DNA from: a virus
Reading direction: 5' to 3' (one strand)
DNA: 33,060 nucleotides
Virus record (IMG/VR): IMGVR_UViG_3300025101_000092
Location: 1-33,060 of that record
Shown here: positions 1 to 6,178 of the stretch, piece by piece
Numbering within the stretch: the stretch's first letter is position 1
Layout of the letters: every line of letters begins with the position of its first letter
Notes under the pieces: generated by a model
What the model was told of the DNA's origin: nothing
What the model saw: only the letters and a program-made list of their open reading frames with translations
The model's database searches: none
Program-made: the position numbers and the translations under genes

Positions 1-615
1 AAAAAGCTTGGTAAAATGCCGACCACGACAACCGAAAGAAAAAGTTGCCCAGACTCTTGCCCTATGAAAAACGGCGATTGCTACGGCGAAAAATATCATA
101 CTTCTATTGTGTGGGGCGAAACTGAAACGGGATTTAATAAGCGATGGAAAAAGAAATTTTCTAATAATTGGGATGATGTTATGGAAAAAATTGCAAACTT
201 TCCCGAGTCCGTGGATATATGGCGACATAATCAAATCGGCGATTTACCTAACGACGGCGACGACAACGAGTCTATTGACGAAAAAAAATTAAATCAGTTA
301 GTGAAAGCAAATAATGGACGCCGTGTAATTTGTTTTACTCACAAACATAAATATAAAAAGAATATAGAGCTTATAAAAAAAGCTAATGAAAACGGATTCA
401 CAATTAATTTAAGTGCTAACAATTTAGAACACGCCGACGAATTAGCAAAGCACGGACTCCCCGTTGCCGTGGTAGTGGACGAACACACAACGGCGACTCC
501 AAATGGGCGACCCGTTGCAATGTGTTTGAGTCAGACCAAAGGACTCACTTGTAAGCAATGCAAATTGTGTTCAGTTAACACTAGAAAAACAATTGTTGGA
601 TTTCTTAAACACTAA
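1..615 (+). CDS. DUF7227-like phage protein, 5' end cut by window
   Basis: The reading frame is open to the window edge. The residues before the first ATG (base 16), K-K-L-G-K, match what I recall of this family upstream of its T-T-T block, so the true start probably lies outside. From the first ATG there are 199 residues. The N-terminal Cys block CPDSCPMKNGDCYGE (about residues 11-25) and the C-terminal block CKQCKLCSVNTRK look like a split metal-binding or disulfide cluster. The block WRHNQIGDLP (about 69-78) is another family hallmark. I recall this as the widespread phage family DUF7227, whose function is unknown; the assignment is from memory. It converges on the nuclease gene across an inverted repeat. 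The DNA is richer in GC (many GGCGA and CGACG strings) than the rest of the window. Confidence 0.8.
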   Translation, partial: KKLGKMPTTTTERKSCPDSCPMKNGDCYGEKYHTSIVWGETETGFNKRWKKKFSNNWDDVMEKIANFPESVDIWRHNQIGDLPNDGDDNESIDEKKLNQLVKANNGRRVICFTHKHKYKKNIELIKKANENGFTINLSANNLEHADELAKHGLPVAVVVDEHTTATPNGRPVAMCLSQTKGLTCKQCKLCSVNTRKTIVGFLKH

Positions 616-660
616 GGAATCCGACTCACTAATTCCTGGCGGCAATAACGGCGGCAGGAT

Positions 661-708
661 AACGCCCGGATATATCTTTGACTCCTTAATCTAAAATATC
701 CGGGCGTT
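661..708. terminator. Inverted repeat between convergent genes, possible bidirectional terminator
   Basis: AACGCCCGGATAT (661-673) pairs perfectly over 13 bp with ATATCCGGGCGTT (696-708) around a 22-base loop. It lies between the end of the DUF7227-like gene and the end of the nuclease gene, and its right arm encodes the last nuclease residues. No clear T run follows on either strand, so it is not a classic intrinsic terminator. It could instead be a processing or protein-binding site. Confidence 0.4.
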
Positions 709-1183
709 CAGTTAAATTATTATCCCGATCCCCGACCCCGAATATTGGCTTAAAAATCCCGACCCGATCTGATGTATACTTTATCATTGAGTCTATTAGT
801 CCCGAAAAATTGTCCCCGAAATATAAGCAAGGTATCCCCGATCCCGACCCGATGTCCACCGACCCGAGTCCTTTGGTCGCCAACTCCCGACCATATTCCC
901 CCGAAAATAAATATAGGTGCGAGGTTGAGAGGGGGTTAACCAAGTAAAAACTTACACCCCCCGATTTAAAATACCCGAAATTCCAAGCGATTTGTTGAGC
1001 AGATATAGAAACTCTGTTAGTTTTTGTTACTTTTAGTTCAATCCAAAATGGCAAATGATCTGCACAGATATGCACATCGGGAATACCACCACCTAAACGA
1101 TTTTCAATTCTTGTTATGTGCCAACTGCTTGGTAGATTTTTTCTTACTCTGTTCCACAGAAGACCTTCTGGTTTTTGTGTCAT
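686..1183 (-). CDS. PD-(D/E)XK nuclease, VRR-NUC/resolvase-like
   Basis: A 165-residue protein. The first 95 residues show the order expected of a PD-(D/E)XK nuclease: a basic helix, Glu27 (RIEN), GGGIPDV with Asp36, then IELKV with Glu49 and Lys51, and a Gln pair (SAQQIAW, 62-68) like the downstream helix of VRR-NUC and Holliday-junction resolvase domains. It probably cuts branched or double-stranded DNA. The start overlaps the end of the terminase small subunit gene by 80 bases, which suggests coupled translation and a role in packaging or end processing (inference). The C-terminal 70 residues are Gly-rich and odd: their DNA carries 15 TCGGG pentamers (CCCGA on the + strand) in several frames, so the tail may be a repeat-derived extension outside the catalytic core. 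Confidence 0.75.
   Translation of the reverse strand: MTQKPEGLLWNRVRKNLPSSWHITRIENRLGGGIPDVHICADHLPFWIELKVTKTNRVSISAQQIAWNFGYFKSGGVSFYLVNPLSTSHLYLFSGEYGRELATKGLGSVDIGSGSGIPCLYFGDNFSGLIDSMIKYTSDRVGIFKPIFGVGDRDNNLTERPDILD
724..978 (+). repeat. Cluster of 15 CCCGA pentamers
   Basis: CCCGA occurs on the + strand starting at 724, 731, 737, 758, 763, 801, 815, 837, 843, 848, 863, 886, 900, 960 and 974. Several copies are back to back (CCCGACCCGA). They fall in different codon phases of the nuclease gene on the other strand, so amino acid demand alone does not explain them. The cluster sits just downstream of the terminase small subunit gene, where some phages keep their packaging site. Confidence 0.85.
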
Positions 1184-1679
1184 CTATTACCTCTGCATCT
1201 ATAAATGCTTGTGGGTGTTTATTTCTTAATTCATTTAATCGGTTTTCAATTTCTTCTCTGCTCATTCCATCAATTGCGTGATAGTGATTTGTTTCTCTTC
1301 TATCAATAGTCAATCCACCTAACGAACTTCTAATTTTTTCTGCATTAATACTTGCAGTAAATTGACCTTCTTCTTCTGCTCTATCTCCTAACTCTTTAAA
1401 TCTTTTTAATTGTCCAATTAAAGTAACACCATATTTTTTTTCTCTTTCTTCACGAAGTTCATTTATATATTCCGTAATGTGAGGAAACATTTTAGGGTTT
1501 AACAATTTATTTGCTTGTATTCTAGCAATACCATTTGTATCAGAATATCCTGCCTTGCGAACACATTCTGCATTACTATAAACACCCTCTACAAAGTATT
1601 TAGCAAACTCTTTTTGTCTGTTAGTAAGTTTACGACCAAAGTCTTCTTCTATTTTTTCAATCTTATTTTTACTAGTCAT
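1104..1679 (-). CDS. terS: Terminase small subunit (Terminase_2-like)
   Basis: A protein of about 191 residues. Near its N-terminus is the Terminase_2-type DNA-binding region: LTNRQKEFAKYFVEG, then NAECVRKAGYS, then ANKLLNPKMFPHI, an HTH-like arrangement. A central charged helix follows, and the tail is basic (RRSSVEQSKKKSTKQ). Small subunits form rings that recognise viral DNA and start packaging with the large subunit, which is not in this window. I chose the ATG at 1679: a TTG 63 bases upstream has no ribosome site, and the next in-frame ATG lies inside the domain. The only AGGAG is a single base from this ATG, too close for normal use. A TATATA box also lies just upstream, so the message may be leaderless or the start may differ. 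Confidence 0.8.
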   Translation of the reverse strand: MTSKNKIEKIEEDFGRKLTNRQKEFAKYFVEGVYSNAECVRKAGYSDTNGIARIQANKLLNPKMFPHITEYINELREEREKKYGVTLIGQLKRFKELGDRAEEEGQFTASINAEKIRSSLGGLTIDRRETNHYHAIDGMSREEIENRLNELRNKHPQAFIDAEVIDDTKTRRSSVEQSKKKSTKQLAHNKN

Positions 1680-1684
1680 ACTCC

Positions 1685-1695
1685 TATATATACTG
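1685..1695 (-). promoter_or_regulatory. CAGTATATATA box upstream of terS
   Basis: Read leftward, the sequence CAGTATATATA ends six bases before the terS ATG. The same CAGTATATAT string occurs at 1936-1945 and 1989-1998, in front of the rightward early genes. If TATATA acts as a -10 element, transcription would begin at or very near the terS start codon. No good -35 hexamer was seen. Confidence 0.3.
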
Positions 1696-1759
1696 AACGA
1701 ATCTAAAAAAGAAAATAGTTTTTTTAAAATTGGAAACTGCAATCGGTCAGAATATCTGA

Positions 1760-1883
1760 TTCGTTACACTTTTTGTGCAACGAAAACATAGCAAGTGTAA
1801 CGAGTAGTGTAACGAGTCTTATCTTCTGTAAGTACTGTATTTCTGGTCTTTTTAACTACATTATTTTAGTTCGTTACACTTTT
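1760..1883. repeat. Four copies of TCGTTACACT (iteron-like), two per orientation
   Basis: TTCGTTACACTTTT occurs at 1760-1773 and 1870-1883. Between them, in the other orientation, AGTGTAACGAGT is repeated twice in perfect tandem (1794-1805 and 1806-1817). The repeats fill the gene-free stretch between terS (leftward) and the early genes (rightward). Such symmetric iterated sites are usual for repressor or initiator proteins, or for a terminase or packaging site. Which one applies here cannot be read from the sequence. Confidence 0.75.
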
Positions 1884-1935
1884 ACACTTTTTTTCGTCCA
1901 TTTTTTAATTTTTAAAACATAAAAATATATTTGAG

Positions 1936-1998
1936 CAGTATATATATAAAGTGTTTCGAATATACTTGATAAATATGGATTAATCTGGCAGTATATAT
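1936..1998 (+). promoter_or_regulatory. Putative early promoter region with two CAGTATATAT boxes
   Basis: Two copies of CAGTATATAT (1936-1945 and 1989-1998) lie in an AT-rich stretch ahead of the first early gene. TTGATA at 1966-1971 could be a -35 for the second box, but the spacing to TATATA is about 20 bases, longer than ideal. Promoter assignment rests on position and repetition. The remaining 1680-2025 bases hold only the 10-mer repeats and AT-rich DNA. Confidence 0.4.
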
Positions 1999-2025
1999 GT
2001 ATTATTAATTTAACTAGGAGTTACT

Positions 2026-2460
2026 ATGAAAGATACACATTTAGATGAAATAAGAAAAGACTTTAACGAGTTCTTTGAAACAATGAACACAAGGTATAAG
2101 TCAAACTTTCAAATGAAGACTATTCGATTTGGTGGTTCAAGAGAAGAAGTTACTGAAGGTTCATTTACTGTTCAGTTCTTGGTCAATGGTCAAAAGTCCA
2201 AGGAAGAAAAACTTTTAGAAATGTACGCAAAGGATTACAACCTAGACCTTGAGAAGGTGTACAACCATCATCAGTTAGGAAAGATTAAACTGCATTCGTA
2301 TAGTTCTACATCAAGGAAGAACAAGTACATTATTGAAAGTGAGAATGGCAAGAAGTACAAAGTCGATTACATAAGTGCCAGAAAATGGTTCGGGAAAAAA
2401 CCAACCGAGGGCAGTCTTACTTTAACAGATATAAATGGGAGAGCGATCAATGGAACTTAA
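2026..2460 (+). CDS. Hypothetical early protein, 144 aa
   Basis: First gene of the rightward early string. It has a good ribosome site (AGGAG, eight bases before the ATG) and the leader with the CAGTATATAT boxes. The protein is charged and apparently soluble, with no signal or membrane segment. It starts with an acidic helical stretch (HLDEIRKDFNEFFETMN) and then has a Lys/Tyr-rich half (SSTSRKNKYIIESENGKKY). I do not recognise the family. The end overlaps the next start by 11 bases. Its first place in the operon fits an early host-takeover or regulatory protein, but that is inference only. Confidence 0.75.
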   Translation: MKDTHLDEIRKDFNEFFETMNTRYKSNFQMKTIRFGGSREEVTEGSFTVQFLVNGQKSKEEKLLEMYAKDYNLDLEKVYNHHQLGKIKLHSYSSTSRKNKYIIESENGKKYKVDYISARKWFGKKPTEGSLTLTDINGRAINGT

Positions 2461-2920
2461 TTTTAATCTGAAAGAAGTAAACGAACTTATTAATTTTCAA
2501 AGGATTAATGGGCATTCGTTAAAGAAACCTTACGCAAAATATTTACCAGAGGGGGAGGACAAAACTTGTCCCCCTTCTCTATTATTAGTGGGCGATCAAG
2601 GTGTTTATTTAATGAACCATTCTGAAAAAACTATGCCTAGAAAAAATGGAGAAGGTAAAAAAGAGGGTTGGTCACAAGTTGTTTTTGCAGAAGAATGCAA
2701 TCCTCATAAATTAGATTTTGATGAATGGAGATACAACAAAGAATATTCTTTTGGTGGCGATGATGGTTGTGAAATTTATCCTATCAAAAATTTTGAAATG
2801 GTAAGTCAAGATTACTACAACAAAAAGGGATTACCAAAGAAAGGGTATGAAGATTTTTTTACAATAGAACTTTCACCAAAGAGTTTTTATTTAAAAGGTA
2901 TTAAGAGGAGAAAAAAATGA
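2450..2920 (+). CDS. DUF3085 family protein
   Basis: A 156-residue protein when started at the ATG at 2450, which follows GGGAG by nine bases; an in-frame ATG 15 bases upstream lacks a site. Three blocks match what I recall of DUF3085: LLLVGDQGVYLMN (about 44-56), FAEECNP (79-85) and YSFGGDDGCE (99-108). DUF3085 proteins occur in phages, plasmids and proteobacterial genomic islands and have no settled function. The protein is compact and soluble, with no catalytic signature that I can name. Neighbours are small unknown proteins plus a YubB-like protein, the same company these families keep on conjugative plasmids, so a role in establishment or anti-defence is possible (inference). Confidence 0.8.
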   Translation: MELNFNLKEVNELINFQRINGHSLKKPYAKYLPEGEDKTCPPSLLLVGDQGVYLMNHSEKTMPRKNGEGKKEGWSQVVFAEECNPHKLDFDEWRYNKEYSFGGDDGCEIYPIKNFEMVSQDYYNKKGLPKKGYEDFFTIELSPKSFYLKGIKRRKK

Positions 2921-3465
2921 TTAGTGAATCTATGAAAAAGAAATATTTTGATAGATGGACTGATAGTAGTTACGGCGATGATGTCGTAACTACTAGTATC
3001 GGTTACAACTATATAGACAATCAAGAAGATTATGAAATGCAGTTATGGTATTTAGAAGACCCTACGAATAAAACTAGAGAGCAAGAAAAGTTTGGTTATT
3101 CTACTTACAAATTAAGAATAAGAAAAGATGTATGTGAAGTCACAGAACAAGAGATGAAGGAATACGATTTAGTAAGTGACGACAAGCATTTCATATTGTG
3201 GACAAATAGTTTTGTAAATTTAGTAAAAGCATTAAGAAAGTTTTATCCTTGTTCTGTGGACGAATTGAAGATGGTTGAAACGGATAGTTTCATAAAACAA
3301 ATGTCCAATATTTTGCAAAACTTTTGTACACAGAATAATTTACCACAGTACGATCCAGACGATTTATTGTATGGAGAATATGAAGGAAAAAGAATACCTC
3401 TTACAAAAAAACAAAAATCATTTTTAATATCTTTTACTTCCTTATGGAACAAGGGGGAAGTATGA
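2917..3465 (+). CDS. Hypothetical protein, 182 aa
   Basis: Starts at an ATGA overlap with the DUF3085 gene, behind a strong AGGAG six bases upstream, so it is probably translated at a similar level. The sequence is rich in Asp, Tyr and Lys, soluble, with no membrane segment. The C-terminal part (EYEGKRIPLTKKQKSFLIS) looks like a folded helical tail. I do not recognise a family. The end overlaps the next gene by four bases. Confidence 0.7.
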   Translation: MISESMKKKYFDRWTDSSYGDDVVTTSIGYNYIDNQEDYEMQLWYLEDPTNKTREQEKFGYSTYKLRIRKDVCEVTEQEMKEYDLVSDDKHFILWTNSFVNLVKALRKFYPCSVDELKMVETDSFIKQMSNILQNFCTQNNLPQYDPDDLLYGEYEGKRIPLTKKQKSFLISFTSLWNKGEV

Positions 3466-3671
3466 ATTTAAAACAACTATATGAAAGAGCAAAAAAAAAT
3501 AACTCTCATTATGCGAAAGAAACCTTTGAAGATTTTATTCACGATTATAAAAATGTAAGAGAAGACTTTTTTGTTAGTGAGGAAGAATATAGAAGACTTG
3601 CCCCAAAGTTAGAGGGCGAGTTTTATTCTTATTATAAAAAAATATATGGAGTGGGGTATTTAAATGACTGA
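3462..3671 (+). CDS. Hypothetical small protein, 69 aa
   Basis: The ATG at 3462 follows AGGGGGAAGT directly and overlaps the previous stop (ATGA), so I prefer it to the ATG 18 bases upstream, which has no ribosome site. The protein is helical and charged (LYERAKKNNSHYAKETFED, then VSEEEYRRLAPKLEGEF), with no recognised domain. It overlaps the next start by eight bases, in keeping with a single tightly coupled transcript. Confidence 0.65.
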   Translation: MNLKQLYERAKKNNSHYAKETFEDFIHDYKNVREDFFVSEEEYRRLAPKLEGEFYSYYKKIYGVGYLND

Positions 3672-4047
3672 AAAAATAAATATAAAAGAGAATATTAAGA
3701 ACTATAGGATAAGGGAGTTACAATCTAAAATCCTGTATTGGGAAGGCAGAAGAAAAGAGTCCGATAGATTGATTTTAAAATATCAAGACGAGATTAACGA
3801 ACTCAATTCACCCGAACTAAATTACATAGGTAGTGGAAAACATAAACAATTAGGGTTTGAGTGGGAAGGGTTTTTTGTCACCGACCCATTTGATTCTACT
3901 TGTGGTCGGTTTGCAGTAAATCCCATATTTGAATATGGGTTGACGATCAAACAAGCAAAAAGAATTAAACACGAGAATATATTAGATGTTGATTTAGACT
4001 TTCATTTAACATTACCAAAAACAGAGGAGAAAGATGATGAAGTATGA
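3664..4047 (+). CDS. Hypothetical protein, 127 aa, N-terminal coiled coil
   Basis: The first 50 residues are strongly helical and charged (RIRELQSKILYWEGRRKES, KYQDEINELNS), suggesting a coiled coil or oligomerisation helix. A smaller domain with a Gly/Phe-rich core (FEWEGFFVTDPF) and an acidic end (KTEEKDDEV) follows. No family was recognised. A weak site (GTGGGG) precedes the ATG; the start overlaps the upstream gene by eight bases and the end overlaps the next by 14 bases. Confidence 0.65.
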   Translation: MTEKINIKENIKNYRIRELQSKILYWEGRRKESDRLILKYQDEINELNSPELNYIGSGKHKQLGFEWEGFFVTDPFDSTCGRFAVNPIFEYGLTIKQAKRIKHENILDVDLDFHLTLPKTEEKDDEV

Positions 4048-4300
4048 ATATGGATTTGAAGATTGGTCGAGAAGTACTGATAGATACACTATTGAGTGTG
4101 ATAGGAAACTTGACCAAGACGAAATACTTTTTGTGATAAGTGAAACAGAGGCAACATCACTTTCTGATTATAAGCAGTATGAGAATGTAACATCTAAAAT
4201 ACCATTAGACGATGGAAGTCTTGCACTTGTGACTTATCACGGAAATGAGTTAGGCAGTTCAGATTATGAAATAACAAGAGGAAGGGAGAACTTAAAATGA
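4034..4300 (+). CDS. Hypothetical protein, 88 aa
   Basis: Two adjacent ATGs (4034 and 4037) follow GAGGAGAAAG; either could be used. The protein is acidic with a mixed strand pattern (DEILFVISETEATSLSDY, GSLALVTYHGNEL). It is soluble, with no membrane or metal motif. No family recognised. It ends four bases inside the next gene (ATGA overlap). Confidence 0.65.
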   Translation: MMKYEYGFEDWSRSTDRYTIECDRKLDQDEILFVISETEATSLSDYKQYENVTSKIPLDDGSLALVTYHGNELGSSDYEITRGRENLK

Positions 4301-4698
4301 AGTATGAACAAATGTTAGAGGAAGGTCTTGAGAGAATATTTGAGGCATTATTAGGAGATAATGGCACAGATAGAATTTCAGATTTCAAAAGACATACCAC
4401 TAATCCCGATGAGGGAATGGGAGGCAACTCTATTGAAGATGTAGTCGATGAGATCCACCGAATAAAAGATATCGAGTACAAGTATGAAAATCAAACCAAG
4501 AAAGATTTCAAAGACGGAGTACACGATGGTCTTATGGTCGGGGTACGAGATGAAGACAACTACACACACGATTACAAAGAAGGGTATGACTTTGGTGTTG
4601 GACTTCATACCGAGATTGAAGAGATGCAAGAAAAAGAAAACCAAAAACTTCGTGAAAAAATAAATGGCGAAGATAAATTTTATGAAAGGAGAAAGTGA
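4297..4698 (+). CDS. Hypothetical acidic protein, 133 aa
   Basis: Preceded by GGGAG and joined to the previous gene by an ATGA overlap. The protein is strongly acidic and helical. A middle block, KKDFKDGVHDGLMVGVRDE, and YKEGYDFGVGLHTE repeat a D-G/Y-D-x-G pattern that may mark two similar helical hairpins. No family recognised. Its stop overlaps the next ATG by one base (GTGATG). Confidence 0.65.
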   Translation: MKYEQMLEEGLERIFEALLGDNGTDRISDFKRHTTNPDEGMGGNSIEDVVDEIHRIKDIEYKYENQTKKDFKDGVHDGLMVGVRDEDNYTHDYKEGYDFGVGLHTEIEEMQEKENQKLREKINGEDKFYERRK

Positions 4699-4871
4699 TG
4701 CTAACAGTTAAGGATTTAAAAAAGAAGTTAGAGGATTGTGATGAAAACAGTCCTCTACAATTTTATTTTTTAGAAAACTATAACTTACACAATTGTCAGT
4801 TAGAAACGATTATCGATGCAGATGGGCAAACTGAAATAACAATAGAGAAAGGAGAAAGTAATGGAATATGA
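4698..4871 (+). CDS. Hypothetical small protein, 57 aa
   Basis: An ATG seven bases after AAAGGAG opens a 57-residue frame that ends inside the next gene. It begins LTVKDLKKKLEDCDENSP, the pattern of small phage proteins that start T-V-K-E-L and carry an amphipathic helix then a sheet (QFYFLENYNL, TEITIEKG). The ribosome site, the packed position and the helix-strand pattern support a real gene. Function unknown. Confidence 0.6.
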   Translation: MLTVKDLKKKLEDCDENSPLQFYFLENYNLHNCQLETIIDADGQTEITIEKGESNGI

Positions 4872-5058
4872 AGTAGTAATAGAAAAACATTGGAATGACG
4901 AAACTTACAATGTTGATTTAAAAGCTTGGGAAAAAAATGGTTGGGGTACATCAAGTGGTAGAGCATTTGATGTATCTTACGAAGAAGCAATTAAGGTCGC
5001 AGAAAAAACTGCAAAGACTTACAATGCCGAAATAATAAAAAAAGAAGGAGTAGAATAA
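4861..5058 (+). CDS. Hypothetical small protein, 65 aa
   Basis: Starts five bases after GAAAGGAGAAAGTA, a repeated ribosome-site cassette in this operon. The protein has an N-terminal strand (EYEVVIEKHWNDETYNVDL), a Trp/Gly turn and a C-terminal helix (SYEEAIKVAEKTAKTYNAEI). This looks like a small alpha/beta single-domain protein. No family recognised. Its TAA overlaps the next ATG (TAATG), suggesting re-initiation. Confidence 0.65.
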   Translation: MEYEVVIEKHWNDETYNVDLKAWEKNGWGTSSGRAFDVSYEEAIKVAEKTAKTYNAEIIKKEGVE

Positions 5059-5519
5059 TGCCAAATTATACTAGAAACGAATTAGAAATACAATTTCACA
5101 ATATATCGGGAGATATAAAAGAGAGGAAAAAAAGTGTCAAAGATTTTTTAAAAAAGGTCACGACACTAGAGAAATATCCCGATGGCACAAAAAGACAAAT
5201 ACTTGATTTTGAAAAGATAGTGCCACCACCGAAGAATATGTTTCGAGGAAATCTTTCCGAAGAAGATAGGATAAGATGTGAGAAGAAGGGTATACCGAAT
5301 TGGTACGATTGGTGTAATGAAAATTGGAACACCAAATGGAACAGTCGTAGTTGTGACATTGAGGTAGATGAGGAGTATTATGAACTTATAACCATAAGTT
5401 TTGATACTGCTTGGTCGCCACCTATTCCCGTAATCAATAAGTTAAAACAAATGTTTCCCGATTTGTACATTTCTGGTAATTATGTAGGAGAAGGAAATGA
5501 ATTTGCAGGAGTATTTTAG
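5058..5519 (+). CDS. YubB-like ferredoxin-fold protein (DUF1281 type)
   Basis: A 153-residue protein. ILDFEKIVPPPKNMF (about 48-62), the Trp-rich block WYDWCNENWNTKW (82-94) and ISFDTAWSPPIPVI (about 112-125) match the YubB/DUF1281 family, whose domain has a ferredoxin-like fold. The family is named after an F-plasmid leading-region gene and is also found in phages and integrative elements. Its biochemical role is not known. It starts by TAATG overlap with the upstream gene. Sitting with a DUF3085 protein, it hints that the operon shares cargo with conjugative-element leading regions (inference). Confidence 0.8.
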   Translation: MPNYTRNELEIQFHNISGDIKERKKSVKDFLKKVTTLEKYPDGTKRQILDFEKIVPPPKNMFRGNLSEEDRIRCEKKGIPNWYDWCNENWNTKWNSRSCDIEVDEEYYELITISFDTAWSPPIPVINKLKQMFPDLYISGNYVGEGNEFAGVF

Positions 5520-5530
5520 GGAGAAGTATT

Positions 5531-5704
5531 ATGAAGTATGAAGTGGTAATTCGTCTGGGTTTTAATAAAAGACCCAGACGCAAAGATGTAAACAATAAAA
5601 TGTTTGATCTTATAAGAGATAACAATGTTAAATATCAAACAAATAAAGAAATAAAATTAAAATTAGTAACGATTCAAGGAAAGCGATATGGGAACATTCG
5701 ATGA
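5531..5704 (+). CDS. Hypothetical basic small protein, 57 aa
   Basis: The ATG follows GGGAGAAG by five bases. The protein is basic (RLGFNKRPRRKD, then IKLKLVTIQGKRYG) and could bind nucleic acid. Its DNA contains a strong hairpin, with arms 5552-5563 and 5569-5580 including one G-T pair, that encodes the RPRR region. No family recognised. It ends inside the next gene. Confidence 0.55.
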   Translation: MKYEVVIRLGFNKRPRRKDVNNKMFDLIRDNNVKYQTNKEIKLKLVTIQGKRYGNIR

Positions 5705-5873
5705 TGCTTGGAGAATATCAGTAACAAACTGCAAGTATTGTGGGTTTAAAGCAGATATAAAAAAAAATAATATTTTTTATTGTACAAACTGCTATAATGA
5801 AATAGTCAAACAGAAAGGAGAAAGTGATGGCATTCGTAGGATTTCAAAAAAAACCATTTACCGAAAAATTTAA
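5688..5873 (+). CDS. Small zinc-ribbon protein
   Basis: A 61-residue protein with two CxxC knuckles, Cys15/Cys18 (CKYC) and Cys32/Cys35 (CTNC), 13 residues apart. This is a minimal zinc ribbon, probably for protein or nucleic acid contact. A weak site (GGAAAG) precedes the ATG. It overlaps both neighbours. Phages use such mini-ribbons as transcription or nuclease partners, but no specific family could be named. Confidence 0.7.
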   Translation: MGTFDDAWRISVTNCKYCGFKADIKKNNIFYCTNCYNEIVKQKGESDGIRRISKKTIYRKI

Positions 5874-6045
5874 AGACATAGGCAAGTACATTGAGTTGTA
5901 TGAGTTAGATAAAGTACACCGATGTATTTCTGAATTACACAAGGATTATGATAAACTTTCCAAAGAAGGAAAACATCAATTAGATTTTTTAACCAATTAT
6001 TTTGTTATTTTGGAGCAGAGCGATTATGACAACACAAGAAAATAA
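5827..6045 (+). CDS. Hypothetical protein, 72 aa
   Basis: The ATG at 5827 is placed well behind AAAGGAG; a GTG one codon earlier is possible. The start lies inside the zinc-ribbon gene. The protein looks all-helical (KYIELYELDKVHRCISELH, KLSKEGKHQLDFLTNY). No family recognised. It overlaps the next small gene by 20 bases. Confidence 0.6.
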   Translation: MAFVGFQKKPFTEKFKDIGKYIELYELDKVHRCISELHKDYDKLSKEGKHQLDFLTNYFVILEQSDYDNTRK

Positions 6046-6178
6046 AAAACCCGAACCCGAAGACAGTAAACTATCTTGGTCAGAGGCAATAGAGATTTTA
6101 GAACGGCACATTATTCATAAAGACTATATTTCACAGTCGAGCTTGATAAAAGCATTAGATAGAATAAAGGCAGGATAA
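6026..6178 (+). CDS. Hypothetical small protein, 50 aa
   Basis: An open frame begun by ATG at 6026 and joined to the next gene by TAATG. It has an acidic, Pro/Glu-rich start (KKPEPEDSKLSWSEA) and a C-terminal helix pair (AIEILERHIIHKDY, SLIKALDRIKAG). GGAG lies 12 bases upstream, which is far. Without this gene there would be an unusual gap in an otherwise continuous operon, and the composition matches its neighbours. Function unknown. Confidence 0.55.
   Translation: MTTQENKKPEPEDSKLSWSEAIEILERHIIHKDYISQSSLIKALDRIKAG

Noticed and set aside
1024-1706. Rightward open frames opposite the nuclease and terminase small subunit genes
   Set aside because: They lie antisense to genes with clear domains, lack ribosome sites and are hydrophobic in the way typical of antisense frames.
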